Below are positions 56,821-64,000 of a DNA stretch of 64,000 nt, in pieces. Under the pieces are notes generated by a model. It was not told the DNA's origin. It ran no database searches and saw only the letters and a list, made by a program, of their open reading frames with translations. Both the position numbers and the translations under genes were made by a program. Position 1 is the stretch's first letter. Each line of letters opens with the position of its first letter. The stretch is from Cylindrospermum stagnale PCC 7417 (lineage in GTDB: Bacteria; Cyanobacteriota; Cyanobacteriia; Cyanobacteriales; Nostocaceae), in contig NC_019757.1 in NCBI RefSeq assembly GCF_000317535.1, forward strand, positions 2,682,501 to 2,746,500, given 5' to 3'.

Positions 56821-56850
56821 TGTAGGGACGTTGCATGCAACGTCCCTACA
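56821..56850. repeat. 30-bp perfect palindrome
   Basis: TGTAGGGACGTTGCA is followed immediately by its reverse complement. It lies 68 bp after tex and 84 bp before the ferredoxin gene. It is related to the palindrome at 57344-57371. Confidence 0.95.
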
Positions 56851-56933
56851 AGGGTTATATATAATGCATATTTAATTTTCACAGCTATGTCTAATATTTT
56901 CAAGTAGATCATAATTTAACTGAGAAATAGCAG

Positions 56934-57263
56934 ATGACAGTTTATCAAGTTCGACTCATCAATCAGTCCCTAGGATTAGATCTTACGCTTCTAGTACCAG
57001 ATGATCAATATATTCTCGACATAGCAGAAGCATCTGGTTTCCGGATACCGTCTGGGTGTAAACAAGGAGAATGTTCTGCTTGTGTCGCTAAACTCATCAG
57101 CGGTGAAGTTGATCAAAGTGAACAAAAATTTCTCCGTCCCCAGGAAATACAAGCAGGCTATGTTGTTACCTGTGTGACTTACCCTTTGTCTGATTGCACT
57201 TTAGAAACTCATCAAGAGCAGGTTTTGTATAAATCATCCCTTTACTGTAAACCTGAAGGGTGA
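56934..57263 (+). CDS. Plant-type 2Fe-2S ferredoxin
   Basis: The 109-residue protein carries the cluster cysteines C42, C47, C50 and C80, with the normal C-X4-C-X2-C-X29-C spacing (SGCKQGECSACVAKL; VVTCVTYP). It differs from the main photosynthetic ferredoxin in the loop GCKQGECSAC and has extra Cys at 88 and 105 and a longer tail. It probably carries electrons to a specialised partner, which is not encoded nearby. Confidence 0.92.
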   Translation: MTVYQVRLINQSLGLDLTLLVPDDQYILDIAEASGFRIPSGCKQGECSACVAKLISGEVDQSEQKFLRPQEIQAGYVVTCVTYPLSDCTLETHQEQVLYKSSLYCKPEG

Positions 57264-57343
57264 TTTTTATAATCTTAGGATTTACGCATTGACAAAAAAA
57301 TGTGTTATACCAATTTTATGTGAGGTTGCATCAAATAAATCCC

Positions 57344-57371
57344 GTAGAGACGTTCCATGGAACGTCTCTAC
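57344..57371. repeat. 28-bp perfect palindrome
   Basis: GTAGAGACGTTCCA is followed immediately by its reverse complement, 80 bp after the ferredoxin stop. It is the same type as 56821-56850 with a few substitutions. The rest of the 57264-57627 spacer (364 bp) holds no gene that I can see. Confidence 0.95.
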
Positions 57372-57627
57372 AGTCAGGAAGAAAGCGCATTTTCATAAAA
57401 AAACGGTATTAGAGATGTCCATCTGTTTTATTCATTGAAAGTCCTATAGATTGTGCGTTAGGGAACGCACACTACAGGTAGGATGAGTAAAGAGAGGCAT
57501 CAAAACAGCCTAAAAAGTGGGTAAATTTGTACGGTGCGTAAGTCCTAAATCTATAAGTTTTCGGATTTTGCAATTATTCATGGTTGAAATGAATTCACCT
57601 CAGGCAATTTGCACGAGGTGAAAAATT

Positions 57628-58353
57628 TTATCGTTGGACAAGTTGATTCAAAATGAATCGAATTTGCTTTTTATTGCACTGTTGTTTGCTGACAGCGTAA
57701 ATTCTCCGACCTCCCACACACATTGCGCTATCTCGGTCAATCAAGCCTCTGATAATATCAGTAACATCCTTAGTAGGTGGTGGGGGAAAATCCTCAAAGG
57801 TGACGAGATACCAAATTTCGTTTATTTTGCAGTATTGATGATATTTATCAATCATTACTACATCAGTTGGGGGTGAAGTCTTCTGCTTTCGAGGTACACT
57901 TTTCGCTAAACAGAGAATTCCAGTTTCAGGATGAATATAGAACTGATCTCGATAGCTAATCAACTGACGAGATCGATAACCTAGATAGGGTTTGCGATAA
58001 GGAATATCATCGATTAGTTCTACATGCTGTTCAACATAATGCCATAGATGACCGATAACGTGCCGACCTGCCATTGTGCTAGGATCTAAACGTTGGCATA
58101 GTTCGCTATAAACCTGATTCCACGGTTCTCCAACTTTTGATTTTAGAAACCGACGCAGTGGTGCGAGATGATCAGAAAGACGCTTAGAACCGTTTCTAAC
58201 TTTGATGATGTATGGACTTAATAATCCATCTTCACTCGCTTCTACAGTCAGTTTGTGAAGATTTTTCTTAAAGCCATTTAAACTGGTGGAACTAATTCTC
58301 ATCCCGGTTCGGGGACGTTCAATCACAATTTCGCTCAAACGATGTTCGCTCAT
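57628..58353 (-). CDS. Conserved hypothetical protein
   Basis: The protein has 241 residues and is basic and soluble. Landmarks are RPRTGMRISSTSLN, LAPLRRFLKSKVGEPWNQVY, SELCQRLDPSTMAGRHVIGH and YFIHPETG-type YIHPETGILCLAK. I have seen similar proteins of unknown function in several bacterial phyla but know no name. It is a single gene with a long leader. Confidence 0.72.
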   Translation of the reverse strand: MSEHRLSEIVIERPRTGMRISSTSLNGFKKNLHKLTVEASEDGLLSPYIIKVRNGSKRLSDHLAPLRRFLKSKVGEPWNQVYSELCQRLDPSTMAGRHVIGHLWHYVEQHVELIDDIPYRKPYLGYRSRQLISYRDQFYIHPETGILCLAKSVPRKQKTSPPTDVVMIDKYHQYCKINEIWYLVTFEDFPPPPTKDVTDIIRGLIDRDSAMCVGGRRIYAVSKQQCNKKQIRFILNQLVQR

Positions 58354-58821
58354 ACCTGAAAATGTCTAAATGCATTGGTGTATATGAAGTGGTGTTGGTT
58401 AATGAATTAGCGAACATCATTGAACTTACCTCCTTAATTTTGTAATACGATAATACTACATCAGTATAAATATGTCAAGAATGCACTCCAAAGTTTGGGA
58501 ATTGTGCAAAAAAAACGCTATAATTACTGAATAAATAAATATCAAATGAAAGTTTTGTTTGTAGTGAGCAATTTATTGCTTCCTAGGTCACGATACGCGA
58601 ACGACTCAAGGATTTTTAGGACTAAAGTCCTGACTACAAGCTTTCTTGTAATTTAACTACTAAAAAATGCTGATTTTTAGGATATTTTACTCAATTTTAT
58701 GAAGTATCAGCCAAATTGTATAGTCAAAATCTATCTAGCAAGAGAGGTTTTAACCTAGCATTTAGTTAAAGATAGTAGAAGCACTTTCACTCTATCGATT
58801 TCTGGTACTAAGGTAAGAACA
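58354..58821. other. Intergenic region between divergent genes
   Basis: About 470 bp without a supported gene. A small hairpin AGGACT/AGTCCT lies at 58618-58631. Promoters for both neighbours must lie here. Confidence 0.45.
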
Positions 58822-59223
58822 ATGTGGGTAACTTTTTTAACCGCGATTGCTACAGCTTTGAGCCTGCTAATTGTTGATATAGTCGTTCCAGGCGTTGATA
58901 TTGCTAACTTTCCCGCAGCTTTGATTGCTGCGTTAGTAATTGGACTAATTAACGGCTCAGTTAGACCAGTGCTTTCTGCACTTTCTCTACCGCTTAACTT
59001 TGTCTCATTAGGAGCGTTCTCGCTCGTCGTCAACGGTTTCTGTTTCTGGTTAGCATCAGTTCTCGTTCCTGGGTTTGCAGTTCGGGGAATAATCGCTTTT
59101 CTTGCCGGTCCAGTGATTTTATCTTTTGCTAACACCTTCATTAACAAATACTTGGCCGAAAGACACCCTGCTTTAAACAGCAGCGGAAATATCAACAACC
59201 AAGGTGAGTTACCTTCTAGATAA
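58822..59223 (+). CDS. Four-TM phage-holin-like membrane protein (DUF360 type)
   Basis: The 133-residue protein has four membrane segments (about 4-22, 33-50, 55-80 and 88-108) and the family motifs AALVIGLINGSVRPVLSALS and LPLNFVSLGAFSLVVNGFCF. The family carries a holin-like name, but members in free-living bacteria have no shown lysis role. A YqaE-type gene follows 127 bp downstream, which suggests membrane-stress functions. Confidence 0.88.
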   Translation: MWVTFLTAIATALSLLIVDIVVPGVDIANFPAALIAALVIGLINGSVRPVLSALSLPLNFVSLGAFSLVVNGFCFWLASVLVPGFAVRGIIAFLAGPVILSFANTFINKYLAERHPALNSSGNINNQGELPSR

Positions 59224-59350
59224 GTATCAGTGGAGTAGAAACGCCAACAAAATCGCGTCTCTACAGCAAATGAAATCTCCCAATTGAAACAATTCGGTTA
59301 TTTCTCCCGGAAAATCTCATTACACAAAATCCCAAATTTACCGCAAAATC

Positions 59351-59530
59351 ATGAAAATACTCCGCTTAGTTCTTGGTTTGTTGATACCTCCATTAGGAGT
59401 TTTTCTGACAGTTGGTGTTGGTCCAACTTTGGTAATTAATGTCTTGCTCACTTTGCTAGGTTGGCTTCCCGGTAGTATTCATGCACTTTGGGTAATCACC
59501 AAGCATGAAGAGCAGGTTGGTAGTTACTAA
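59351..59530 (+). CDS. YqaE/Pmp3 family small membrane protein
   Basis: A 59-residue protein with two membrane helices: LLIPPLGVFLTVGVGPTLVI, then NVLLTLLGWLPGSIHALWVI. This is the complete Pmp3 pattern (IPPLGVFL and LGWLPGxIHA). Family members affect membrane potential and salt or cold tolerance. It follows the holin-like gene on the same strand. Confidence 0.92.
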   Translation: MKILRLVLGLLIPPLGVFLTVGVGPTLVINVLLTLLGWLPGSIHALWVITKHEEQVGSY

Positions 59531-59680
59531 TTTTGGTAATGGGTAATTATCGTAGATCAATATATTACCCATTACTGATTTTGAGAGCTATAGTTTAAGC
59601 CTTCACGTGAGATTCAAGATTAATTATCAATAAAAACCGGATGATTAATTACAACCCTAGCTCTATAACAGTCCAAAAGA

Positions 59681-59718
59681 TACCCCCCTTTTTTTAGGGA
59701 GGGTATAAATTTTTTTTA
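59681..59718 (+). terminator. Probable intrinsic terminator
   Basis: TACCCCCC and GGGAGGGTA pair around a T-rich loop and are followed by a run of T's. It is 150 bp after the YqaE gene, facing the convergent gene at 59784. Confidence 0.5.
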
Positions 59719-59783
59719 CCACCTTATTTTAGGATGGGTAAAGGGAGAAAAATCTCACCGAATCGTATTGCTTTAACCGTAGG

Positions 59784-60590
59784 CTATTTATTAGCAGTTT
59801 CTTTCTCTTTATCAGCAGGCTCTTTGTCTTTGAATAAATCAGCCGTTGTTAAGAGCAATTCTCTCAAGGTTTGCTTTAACTGGCGCTCTTTTTTGGCTAA
59901 AGCTGTACCAGCAGCACCTAGTTTGTCTTCGAGATGCGATCGCTTTTCTTCTACCTGTGTAGCCAAGGCTTCTGCTTGGGGACGTGCTTGATTATACCAG
60001 TTTTGTGCCTCGTCTAGATAATCTTTGACTTCTCCAGAGCGTCCACCATAGCGTGCGGCTAAGTTAGCTTTAACAATGGCTAGCTGTGCTTGTAGTTGTG
60101 CGTAGCGTTTCTTTAACAGAGCTACTTCTTCACTGTCTTTAATGGCATTAATCGCCGAGTCTATTGCAGTTTTAGTATTAGCAGTTTTGTCTTTACCCGT
60201 TTCTTCAATCTCTGCTAACATTCCATCAACTTCTTGCTGGAGTCGTTGTTCTTCACCATCTAATTGCGACTGTAATCTCTTCAGTTCTCCCTGAGTTTTT
60301 ACAATAGCTTCGTGTCTTTTACTATTAACACCTTCCAGCGCTCCTTCAATGGAAGCTGTCACTTCTTCTTTGATCTCGCCACCTTTTTCTTGAAGGTTTT
60401 CAATCACCGCAGAAACTGCATCTTTTACTAGGTTACGCAGTTCGCTAGAACCTTCTTTAAATTCAGCTGCTACCTGAGTGACTGCGGATTTAACAATTTC
60501 GCGAATATGCTCAGTTCTTAACTGACCAGTAGCTTTAGCTTGTTGTAGGTCAGCTTGAATTTTGTCTTTGATATTGTTAGCCATGTTCAA
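59784..60590 (-). CDS. Coiled-coil protein, cyanobacterial
   Basis: This 268-residue protein is highly charged and almost entirely helical. Residues 1-100 resemble amphipathic LEA- or histone H1-like helices (IREIVKSAVTQVAAEFKEGS) and 95-245 a long coiled coil (LKRLQSQLDGEEQRLQQEVD). It has no membrane segment. The second Met at residue 3 could be the start. It may act as a structural or stress protein; no family name is certain. Confidence 0.75.
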   Translation of the reverse strand: MNMANNIKDKIQADLQQAKATGQLRTEHIREIVKSAVTQVAAEFKEGSSELRNLVKDAVSAVIENLQEKGGEIKEEVTASIEGALEGVNSKRHEAIVKTQGELKRLQSQLDGEEQRLQQEVDGMLAEIEETGKDKTANTKTAIDSAINAIKDSEEVALLKKRYAQLQAQLAIVKANLAARYGGRSGEVKDYLDEAQNWYNQARPQAEALATQVEEKRSHLEDKLGAAGTALAKKERQLKQTLRELLLTTADLFKDKEPADKEKETANK

Positions 60591-60834
60591 CTCTTTGGAT
60601 TTAACTAATTCGGATAAAACTTCTAATCATGATGCCACATCTGTATTATGGCGTAGTATTATTTGGCTTGCCACTTCCTTTAGATAGACAACTCTCGTGA
60701 TTTTTTTAAATTAACCGCCAAGGCGCCAAGTACGCCAAGATAAGAAAGATAAATTTTAACTTCCATCAGGTGATTTGTACTGTGTTACCTATTTGTGGGA
60801 TGATAATCTACTGTTAATAGTTGGGAGTTATGAT

Positions 60835-61059
60835 ATGTGGCGGGTAAATATCACTTGTTCTGGGGAAGCTTGGAAGCGCTACGGTGCTGAGTTTAAGACG
60901 ATGGTGCAAAAGTACCAAGTTGAATTGATTGCTTCTAAAAAAATGCCGGACGAGACGCGAATTATGGCATATAAAATTGAGGATGTCAGCGACGCTGAAA
61001 CTTTTCAGGAAGATTGTGCAAAGTTTGCCGGATTTACATCAGACTTTGAATCCCTGTAG
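60835..61059 (+). CDS. Small conserved hypothetical protein
   Basis: The ATG at 60835 gives a 74-residue protein (MWRVNITCSGEAWKRYGAEF; EVSDAETFQ-like EDVSDAETFQEDCAKFAGFT). GGGAG eight bases upstream supports this start over a TTG 20 codons earlier. Soluble, unknown function. It is 55 bp upstream of the cytochrome gene and may share its transcript. Confidence 0.65.
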   Translation: MWRVNITCSGEAWKRYGAEFKTMVQKYQVELIASKKMPDETRIMAYKIEDVSDAETFQEDCAKFAGFTSDFESL

Positions 61060-61114
61060 ATTTATTTTGGCATTTATTTTGGCAAACATCCCAGTCAAAT
61101 TTAGGAGGCGCTGA

Positions 61115-61450
61115 GTGAAAAATCTTTTAATATTGGTATTAGTCACGTTTTTGTTGTGGACAGGTACTTTTACTTTGTCTGCTAAGGCGCTAGACACAAC
61201 TAATGGCGCACAAATATTTGGTGTTCATTGTGCTGGGTGTCATATCAACGGTGGTAACATCATTCGGCGGGGTAAAAACCTGAAAAAGAATGCTCTGAAA
61301 AAGTATGGGATGGATTCTCTAGAGGCAATTTCAGCGATTGTCACTAATGGTAAAAGTAATATGTCGGCTTATAAAGACCGTTTGAGCAGTCAGGAAATTG
61401 CAGATGTTGCTGCTTATGTGCTTGAACAAGCGGAAACAGGTTGGCGTTAA
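61115..61450 (+). CDS. Cytochrome c6-type protein
   Basis: The GTG start is supported by GGAGG seven bases upstream. The protein has 111 residues with a signal peptide (about 1-24, cut after SAKA) and so acts in the thylakoid lumen or periplasm. The haem site is C39-AG-C42-H43, and M83 in GKSNMSAYKDRL is the likely sixth ligand. The main PetJ usually has a GKNAMPAF-type loop; the SNMSAY version suggests one of the c6-like variants (c6B/c6C) rather than the plastocyanin-replacing PetJ. That distinction is tentative. Confidence 0.9.
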   Translation: MKNLLILVLVTFLLWTGTFTLSAKALDTTNGAQIFGVHCAGCHINGGNIIRRGKNLKKNALKKYGMDSLEAISAIVTNGKSNMSAYKDRLSSQEIADVAAYVLEQAETGWR

Positions 61451-61482
61451 ATAATTCAAAACCTAAAAATCAAAAATCAAAA

Positions 61483-62502
61483 ATGGTATTAACAGCAGAA
61501 AGTCGTCTCCAATTCACCCCAGATTTAAATATTTGCCGGATTTTAAATGGGATGTGGCAAGTGTCTGGCGCACACGGACGCATTAACCCTACGGCTGCTA
61601 TTCACGCAATGTTCAAATATGTGGATGCAGGTTTTACTACTTGGGATTTAGCAGACCATTATGGACCAGCCGAAGACTTGATTGGTGAGTTTCGCCGTCA
61701 ATTTATTGCTACCCGTGGTAAAGAGGCTTTAGCTAATATTCAAGCTTTTACCAAATGGGTTCCTCGTCCTGGAAAAATGACGAAAAAGTTGGTCGAGGAA
61801 AATATCAATATTTCCCTGAGACGGATGGATGTAGAATCTTTAGATTTGATGCAGTTCCACTGGTGGGAATATCGAGATCCAAACTACCTTGATGCTCTCA
61901 GATATATGGCAGAATTGCAAACTGAGGGCAAAATTAAGCATTTGGCTTTGACTAATTTTGATACGGAACATTTAAAAATTATCACTGAAGCAGGTATCAA
62001 AATTGTTTCTAATCAAGTACAGTTTTCGCTGGTTGATCGCCGTCCAGAAGTGAACATGATCCAGTTTTGTCAACAACATGATATAAAACTTTTTACTTAT
62101 GGCTCAGTTTGCGGTGGTTTGTTATCAGAAAAGTATCTGGGTAAAACCGAACTACGAGCATTTGATTTAGGCACTGTCAGCTTGAAAAAATATAAAAATA
62201 TGGTTGATAACTGGGGGGGGTGGCAGTTATTTCAAGAGTTACTTTCTACCCTAAAAAAAATCGCTGATAAGCATGGTGTAAGTATTTCTAATGTGGCAGT
62301 GCGTTACGTTTTAGAAAAGCCTAGTGTGGGGGGTGTAATTGTCGGTGCAAGACTTGGTTTATCTGAACATTTAGAAGATAATGCTAAGGTATTTAGTTTC
62401 AGTTTAGATGCTGAAGATGTAAATTTGATAGATGCTGTATCTCGTCAATCACGGGATTTATATCAGGTAATTGGTGACTGTGGCGACGAATATCGAAAAT
62501 GA
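61483..62502 (+). CDS. Aldo/keto reductase
   Basis: The ATG at 61483 gives 339 residues starting MVLTAESRLQFTPDLN; an in-frame TTG at 61441 would overlap the cytochrome gene. The TIM-barrel features include the catalytic Asp/Tyr region DAGFTTWDLADHYGPAEDLI, the Lys in FTKWVPRPGKM and the His in LMQFHWWEYRD, with the NADPH-site GGVIVGARLG late. The substrate is unknown. It follows the cytochrome gene with a 32-bp gap. Confidence 0.9.
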   Translation: MVLTAESRLQFTPDLNICRILNGMWQVSGAHGRINPTAAIHAMFKYVDAGFTTWDLADHYGPAEDLIGEFRRQFIATRGKEALANIQAFTKWVPRPGKMTKKLVEENINISLRRMDVESLDLMQFHWWEYRDPNYLDALRYMAELQTEGKIKHLALTNFDTEHLKIITEAGIKIVSNQVQFSLVDRRPEVNMIQFCQQHDIKLFTYGSVCGGLLSEKYLGKTELRAFDLGTVSLKKYKNMVDNWGGWQLFQELLSTLKKIADKHGVSISNVAVRYVLEKPSVGGVIVGARLGLSEHLEDNAKVFSFSLDAEDVNLIDAVSRQSRDLYQVIGDCGDEYRK

Positions 62503-62557
62503 GAAATTCCCTAAGAGGATGTTTTCAACGTCTTTGGTGATAAATATAACACTCGTA

Positions 62558-62613
62558 GATCCCCCTAAATCCCCCTTAAAAAGGGGGACTTTCCAAGGGG
62601 GGTTGGGGGGATC
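62558..62613. repeat. Interspersed inverted repeat
   Basis: Outer arms GATCCCCC/GGGGGATC and inner arms CCCCCTT/AAGGGGG form a nested hairpin. This G/C-run element is a common intergenic repeat of Nostoc-like genomes. Confidence 0.8.
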
Positions 62614-62726
62614 TCGATCAATTTTGATACTTTTAAAACATCCTCTAACGATTAAAATCGCGGAACTACCAGAACAAAGCCTGCCAAAGTCGGCTAGTTA
62701 TTAGCATTACATATGTGATTTAAATC

Positions 62727-63191
62727 ATGATTTCTGACAATAAACCCACTATTACCATTGCGCCTGGAAGTCTTTGTCGGGTGCATCACATTGCCTTAAA
62801 TGTCCATGATATGCAAGCTTCGCGGTATTTTTACGGTACTATTTTGGGGTTGCATGAACTCGTTGGCGAAGAAGTACCTGCAACCCTAATTGAACTTGTA
62901 GCCGCTGGGAAAGTAGCAAATTTTATCACTCCGGATGGTATGATTTTGGACTTATTTTGGACGCCGGAATTGCTACCACCAGATCCAAATCCAGAGAAGA
63001 GTTTTACTAGAGCTTATCATTTAGCTTTTGATATTGATCCGCAGTTATTTGAGCAAGCTGTCGCCGTTATTAGGGAGAATAAAATTGTCATCGCACATGG
63101 GCCAGTTACCCGTCCTACTGGTAGAGGTGTGTATTTCTACGATCCTGATGGCTTGATGGTGGAAATTCGTTGTGATCCTGCTAACCCATAA
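62727..63191 (+). CDS. VOC superfamily (glyoxalase-like) protein
   Basis: The 154-residue protein consists of a pair of beta-alpha-beta-beta-beta units. Metal ligands are likely His in CRVHHIALNVHD, His in AYHLAFDID and Glu in GLMVEIRCD near the end, with the usual GRGVYFYDPDG before it. The family covers glyoxalases, dioxygenases and resistance proteins; the substrate cannot be assigned. The 63206 gene follows after 14 bp. Confidence 0.88.
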   Translation: MISDNKPTITIAPGSLCRVHHIALNVHDMQASRYFYGTILGLHELVGEEVPATLIELVAAGKVANFITPDGMILDLFWTPELLPPDPNPEKSFTRAYHLAFDIDPQLFEQAVAVIRENKIVIAHGPVTRPTGRGVYFYDPDGLMVEIRCDPANP

Positions 63192-63205
63192 AATTAACGA
63201 AACCA

Positions 63206-63484
63206 ATGCAAATATTTAAAGTGATCGAAGATGTAATTACCAACCCGCCAATTCCCCATGAACCATATAGGCAATCATTGAAAGCTTGGGCGATGTATTG
63301 CTTGCGAGATAAGGGTTTTAAAGTCGTTTATGCCCAAAATGCTGATTTTGCGATTGAAATTAAAGGTGGGGATAAGTTCTATTTTAAAGTGGCAAATAGT
63401 GCTGTTGATTTAGATGATTCTCTTAGCTGGATAGTTTGGGATAGCAGCGCCAAACGTGCTAGCCTGATGCCGGCAAAGTTGTAA
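63206..63484 (+). CDS. Hypothetical protein
   Basis: The protein has 92 residues and is soluble (FKVIEDVITNPPIPHEPYRQ; YAQNADFAIEIKGGDKFYFK). It is probably co-transcribed with the VOC gene 14 bp upstream. The second half has a beta-rich, nuclease-like look (IEIKGGDKFYFKVA), but no complete catalytic set is visible. No family recognised. Confidence 0.68.
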   Translation: MQIFKVIEDVITNPPIPHEPYRQSLKAWAMYCLRDKGFKVVYAQNADFAIEIKGGDKFYFKVANSAVDLDDSLSWIVWDSSAKRASLMPAKL

Positions 63485-63497
63485 TTTTGGGATTTTT

Positions 63498-64000
63498 TCA
63501 GCTGCGACTAACGAGGCTGGCAACTACTGCGGCTAACTCAGCCGGCTCAATGGGTTTTGGTAAATGTAACTGATAACCTGCTTGTATAGCCCGCATTCGG
63601 TCTTCTGGTCTAGCATAGGCTGTTAAGGCGGCGGCGGGAATTTTGCCACCTTGTTCTGGAGATAGCGATCGCAATTTGCGGATGAGAGAGTAGCCATCTT
63701 CCTCAGGCATACCAATGTCGCTGACTAAAACATCTGGCTTCCACTGGGAAATTACTTGCAATGCCTCTTGGACTGACGCCACTACCTGAACGTCTGCTTG
63801 ACAATGTTCAAGTACCGTAGTGATAAATTCACGGCTATCGGCTTCGTCGTCTACAACTAGCACGCGCACGCCGACGAGGGAAGTACACTCATCTCTAGGG
63901 GCGAAATCGGCTTTTTTCCGGCTTTCTGATTTCCAAATCGCTTGTCTGGTGGGTAATAGCAATGGCAGCTTGACTGTAAAAGTCGCTCCTTGTCCCTCTC
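63498..64000 (-). CDS. Hybrid sensor histidine kinase, C-terminal part (gene runs off window)
   Basis: The frame is open through base 64000. The residues encoded at 63960-64000 read GQGATFTVKLPL, the end of a HATPase domain, so this is the tail of a hybrid kinase and not a stand-alone regulator. After a short linker the receiver domain follows with VVDDEADSR, the phospho-Asp in VSDIGMPEEDGY, AALTAYARPEDR and LPKPIEPAEL. It is very similar to the receiver at 20818-21222. Confidence 0.9.
   Translation of the reverse strand, partial: EGQGATFTVKLPLLLPTRQAIWKSESRKKADFAPRDECTSLVGVRVLVVDDEADSREFITTVLEHCQADVQVVASVQEALQVISQWKPDVLVSDIGMPEEDGYSLIRKLRSLSPEQGGKIPAAALTAYARPEDRMRAIQAGYQLHLPKPIEPAELAAVVASLVSRS

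Noticed and set aside
59734-59991. 85-codon frame opposite the coiled-coil gene
   Set aside because: It is a shadow of the minus-strand gene at 59784-60590.
62471-62704. 77-codon frame after the aldo/keto reductase
   Set aside because: Much of it is the translated interspersed inverted repeat at 62558-62613, and it overlaps the reductase.
63498-63962. Stand-alone response regulator at the window end
   Set aside because: The frame continues upstream into a HATPase C-terminus (GQGATFTVKLPL), so it is part of a hybrid kinase.

Overview
The window comes from a filamentous, probably heterocyst-forming cyanobacterium of the Nostoc/Anabaena type. The evidence is dense GCGATCGC (HIP1) octamers, CP12, NdhL with DUF3007 and TrpA, a c6-type cytochrome, a Ycf33-like protein, a HetZ-family protein, a tRNA-Leu(UAA) split by a group I intron, and many short heptamer and palindromic interspersed repeats. 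Most of the window (about 13.7-64 kb) is ordinary cyanobacterial chromosome.

The first 13.6 kb is an accessory island. It opens inside a giant protein whose N-terminus is the end of a DUF4157 (eCIS core) domain with a HELTH motif. This is followed by 96-bp repeats, low-complexity and coiled-coil regions, a helical backbone and a variable C-terminal domain that looks like an ADP-ribosyltransferase toxin. A HEAT-repeat protein follows 26 bp later. About 3 kb downstream roughly 0.7 kb of the same backbone recurs without an N-terminus or start signals, joined to a different C-terminal domain and followed by its own small acidic protein. Between the two copies lie a broken gene end, a 21-nt scrap of the backbone, an IS982-like transposase remnant and a second HEAT protein. 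A large leucine-rich-repeat protein, a third HEAT protein and a YbjN-domain protein complete the island. I read this as a polymorphic toxin/immunity locus with a silent toxin cassette, possibly serving a contractile injection system.

13.7-25 kb holds a FIST sensor protein, cp12, conserved small cyanobacterial genes, cbiD, guaA, a stand-alone receiver, a CDF metal exporter, rbfA and a Ycf33-like gene. 25-26.4 kb is a convergent adenine methyltransferase and PD-(D/E)XK nuclease, a probable restriction-modification pair. 26.7-40.6 kb carries the HetZ-family gene, a YciO/Sua5 protein, larC, two paralogous lipoproteins, a UPF0104 membrane protein, the intron-containing trnL, ndhL-DUF3007-trpA and a Ser/Thr kinase with an SH3 domain.

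40.7-54 kb contains a MITE-like insertion, a frameshifted HTH gene, mgtE with a hairpin over its ribosome-binding site, a thioredoxin, pyrB, two pentapeptide-repeat proteins and the tldD/pmbA pair. A dead four-helix-bundle gene lies between tldD and pmbA, and a dead AAA-ATPase gene lies beside tldD. 54-64 kb holds tex, a 2Fe-2S ferredoxin flanked by two long palindromes, small membrane proteins, a c6-type cytochrome, an aldo/keto reductase, a VOC protein and the end of a hybrid histidine kinase that runs off the window.
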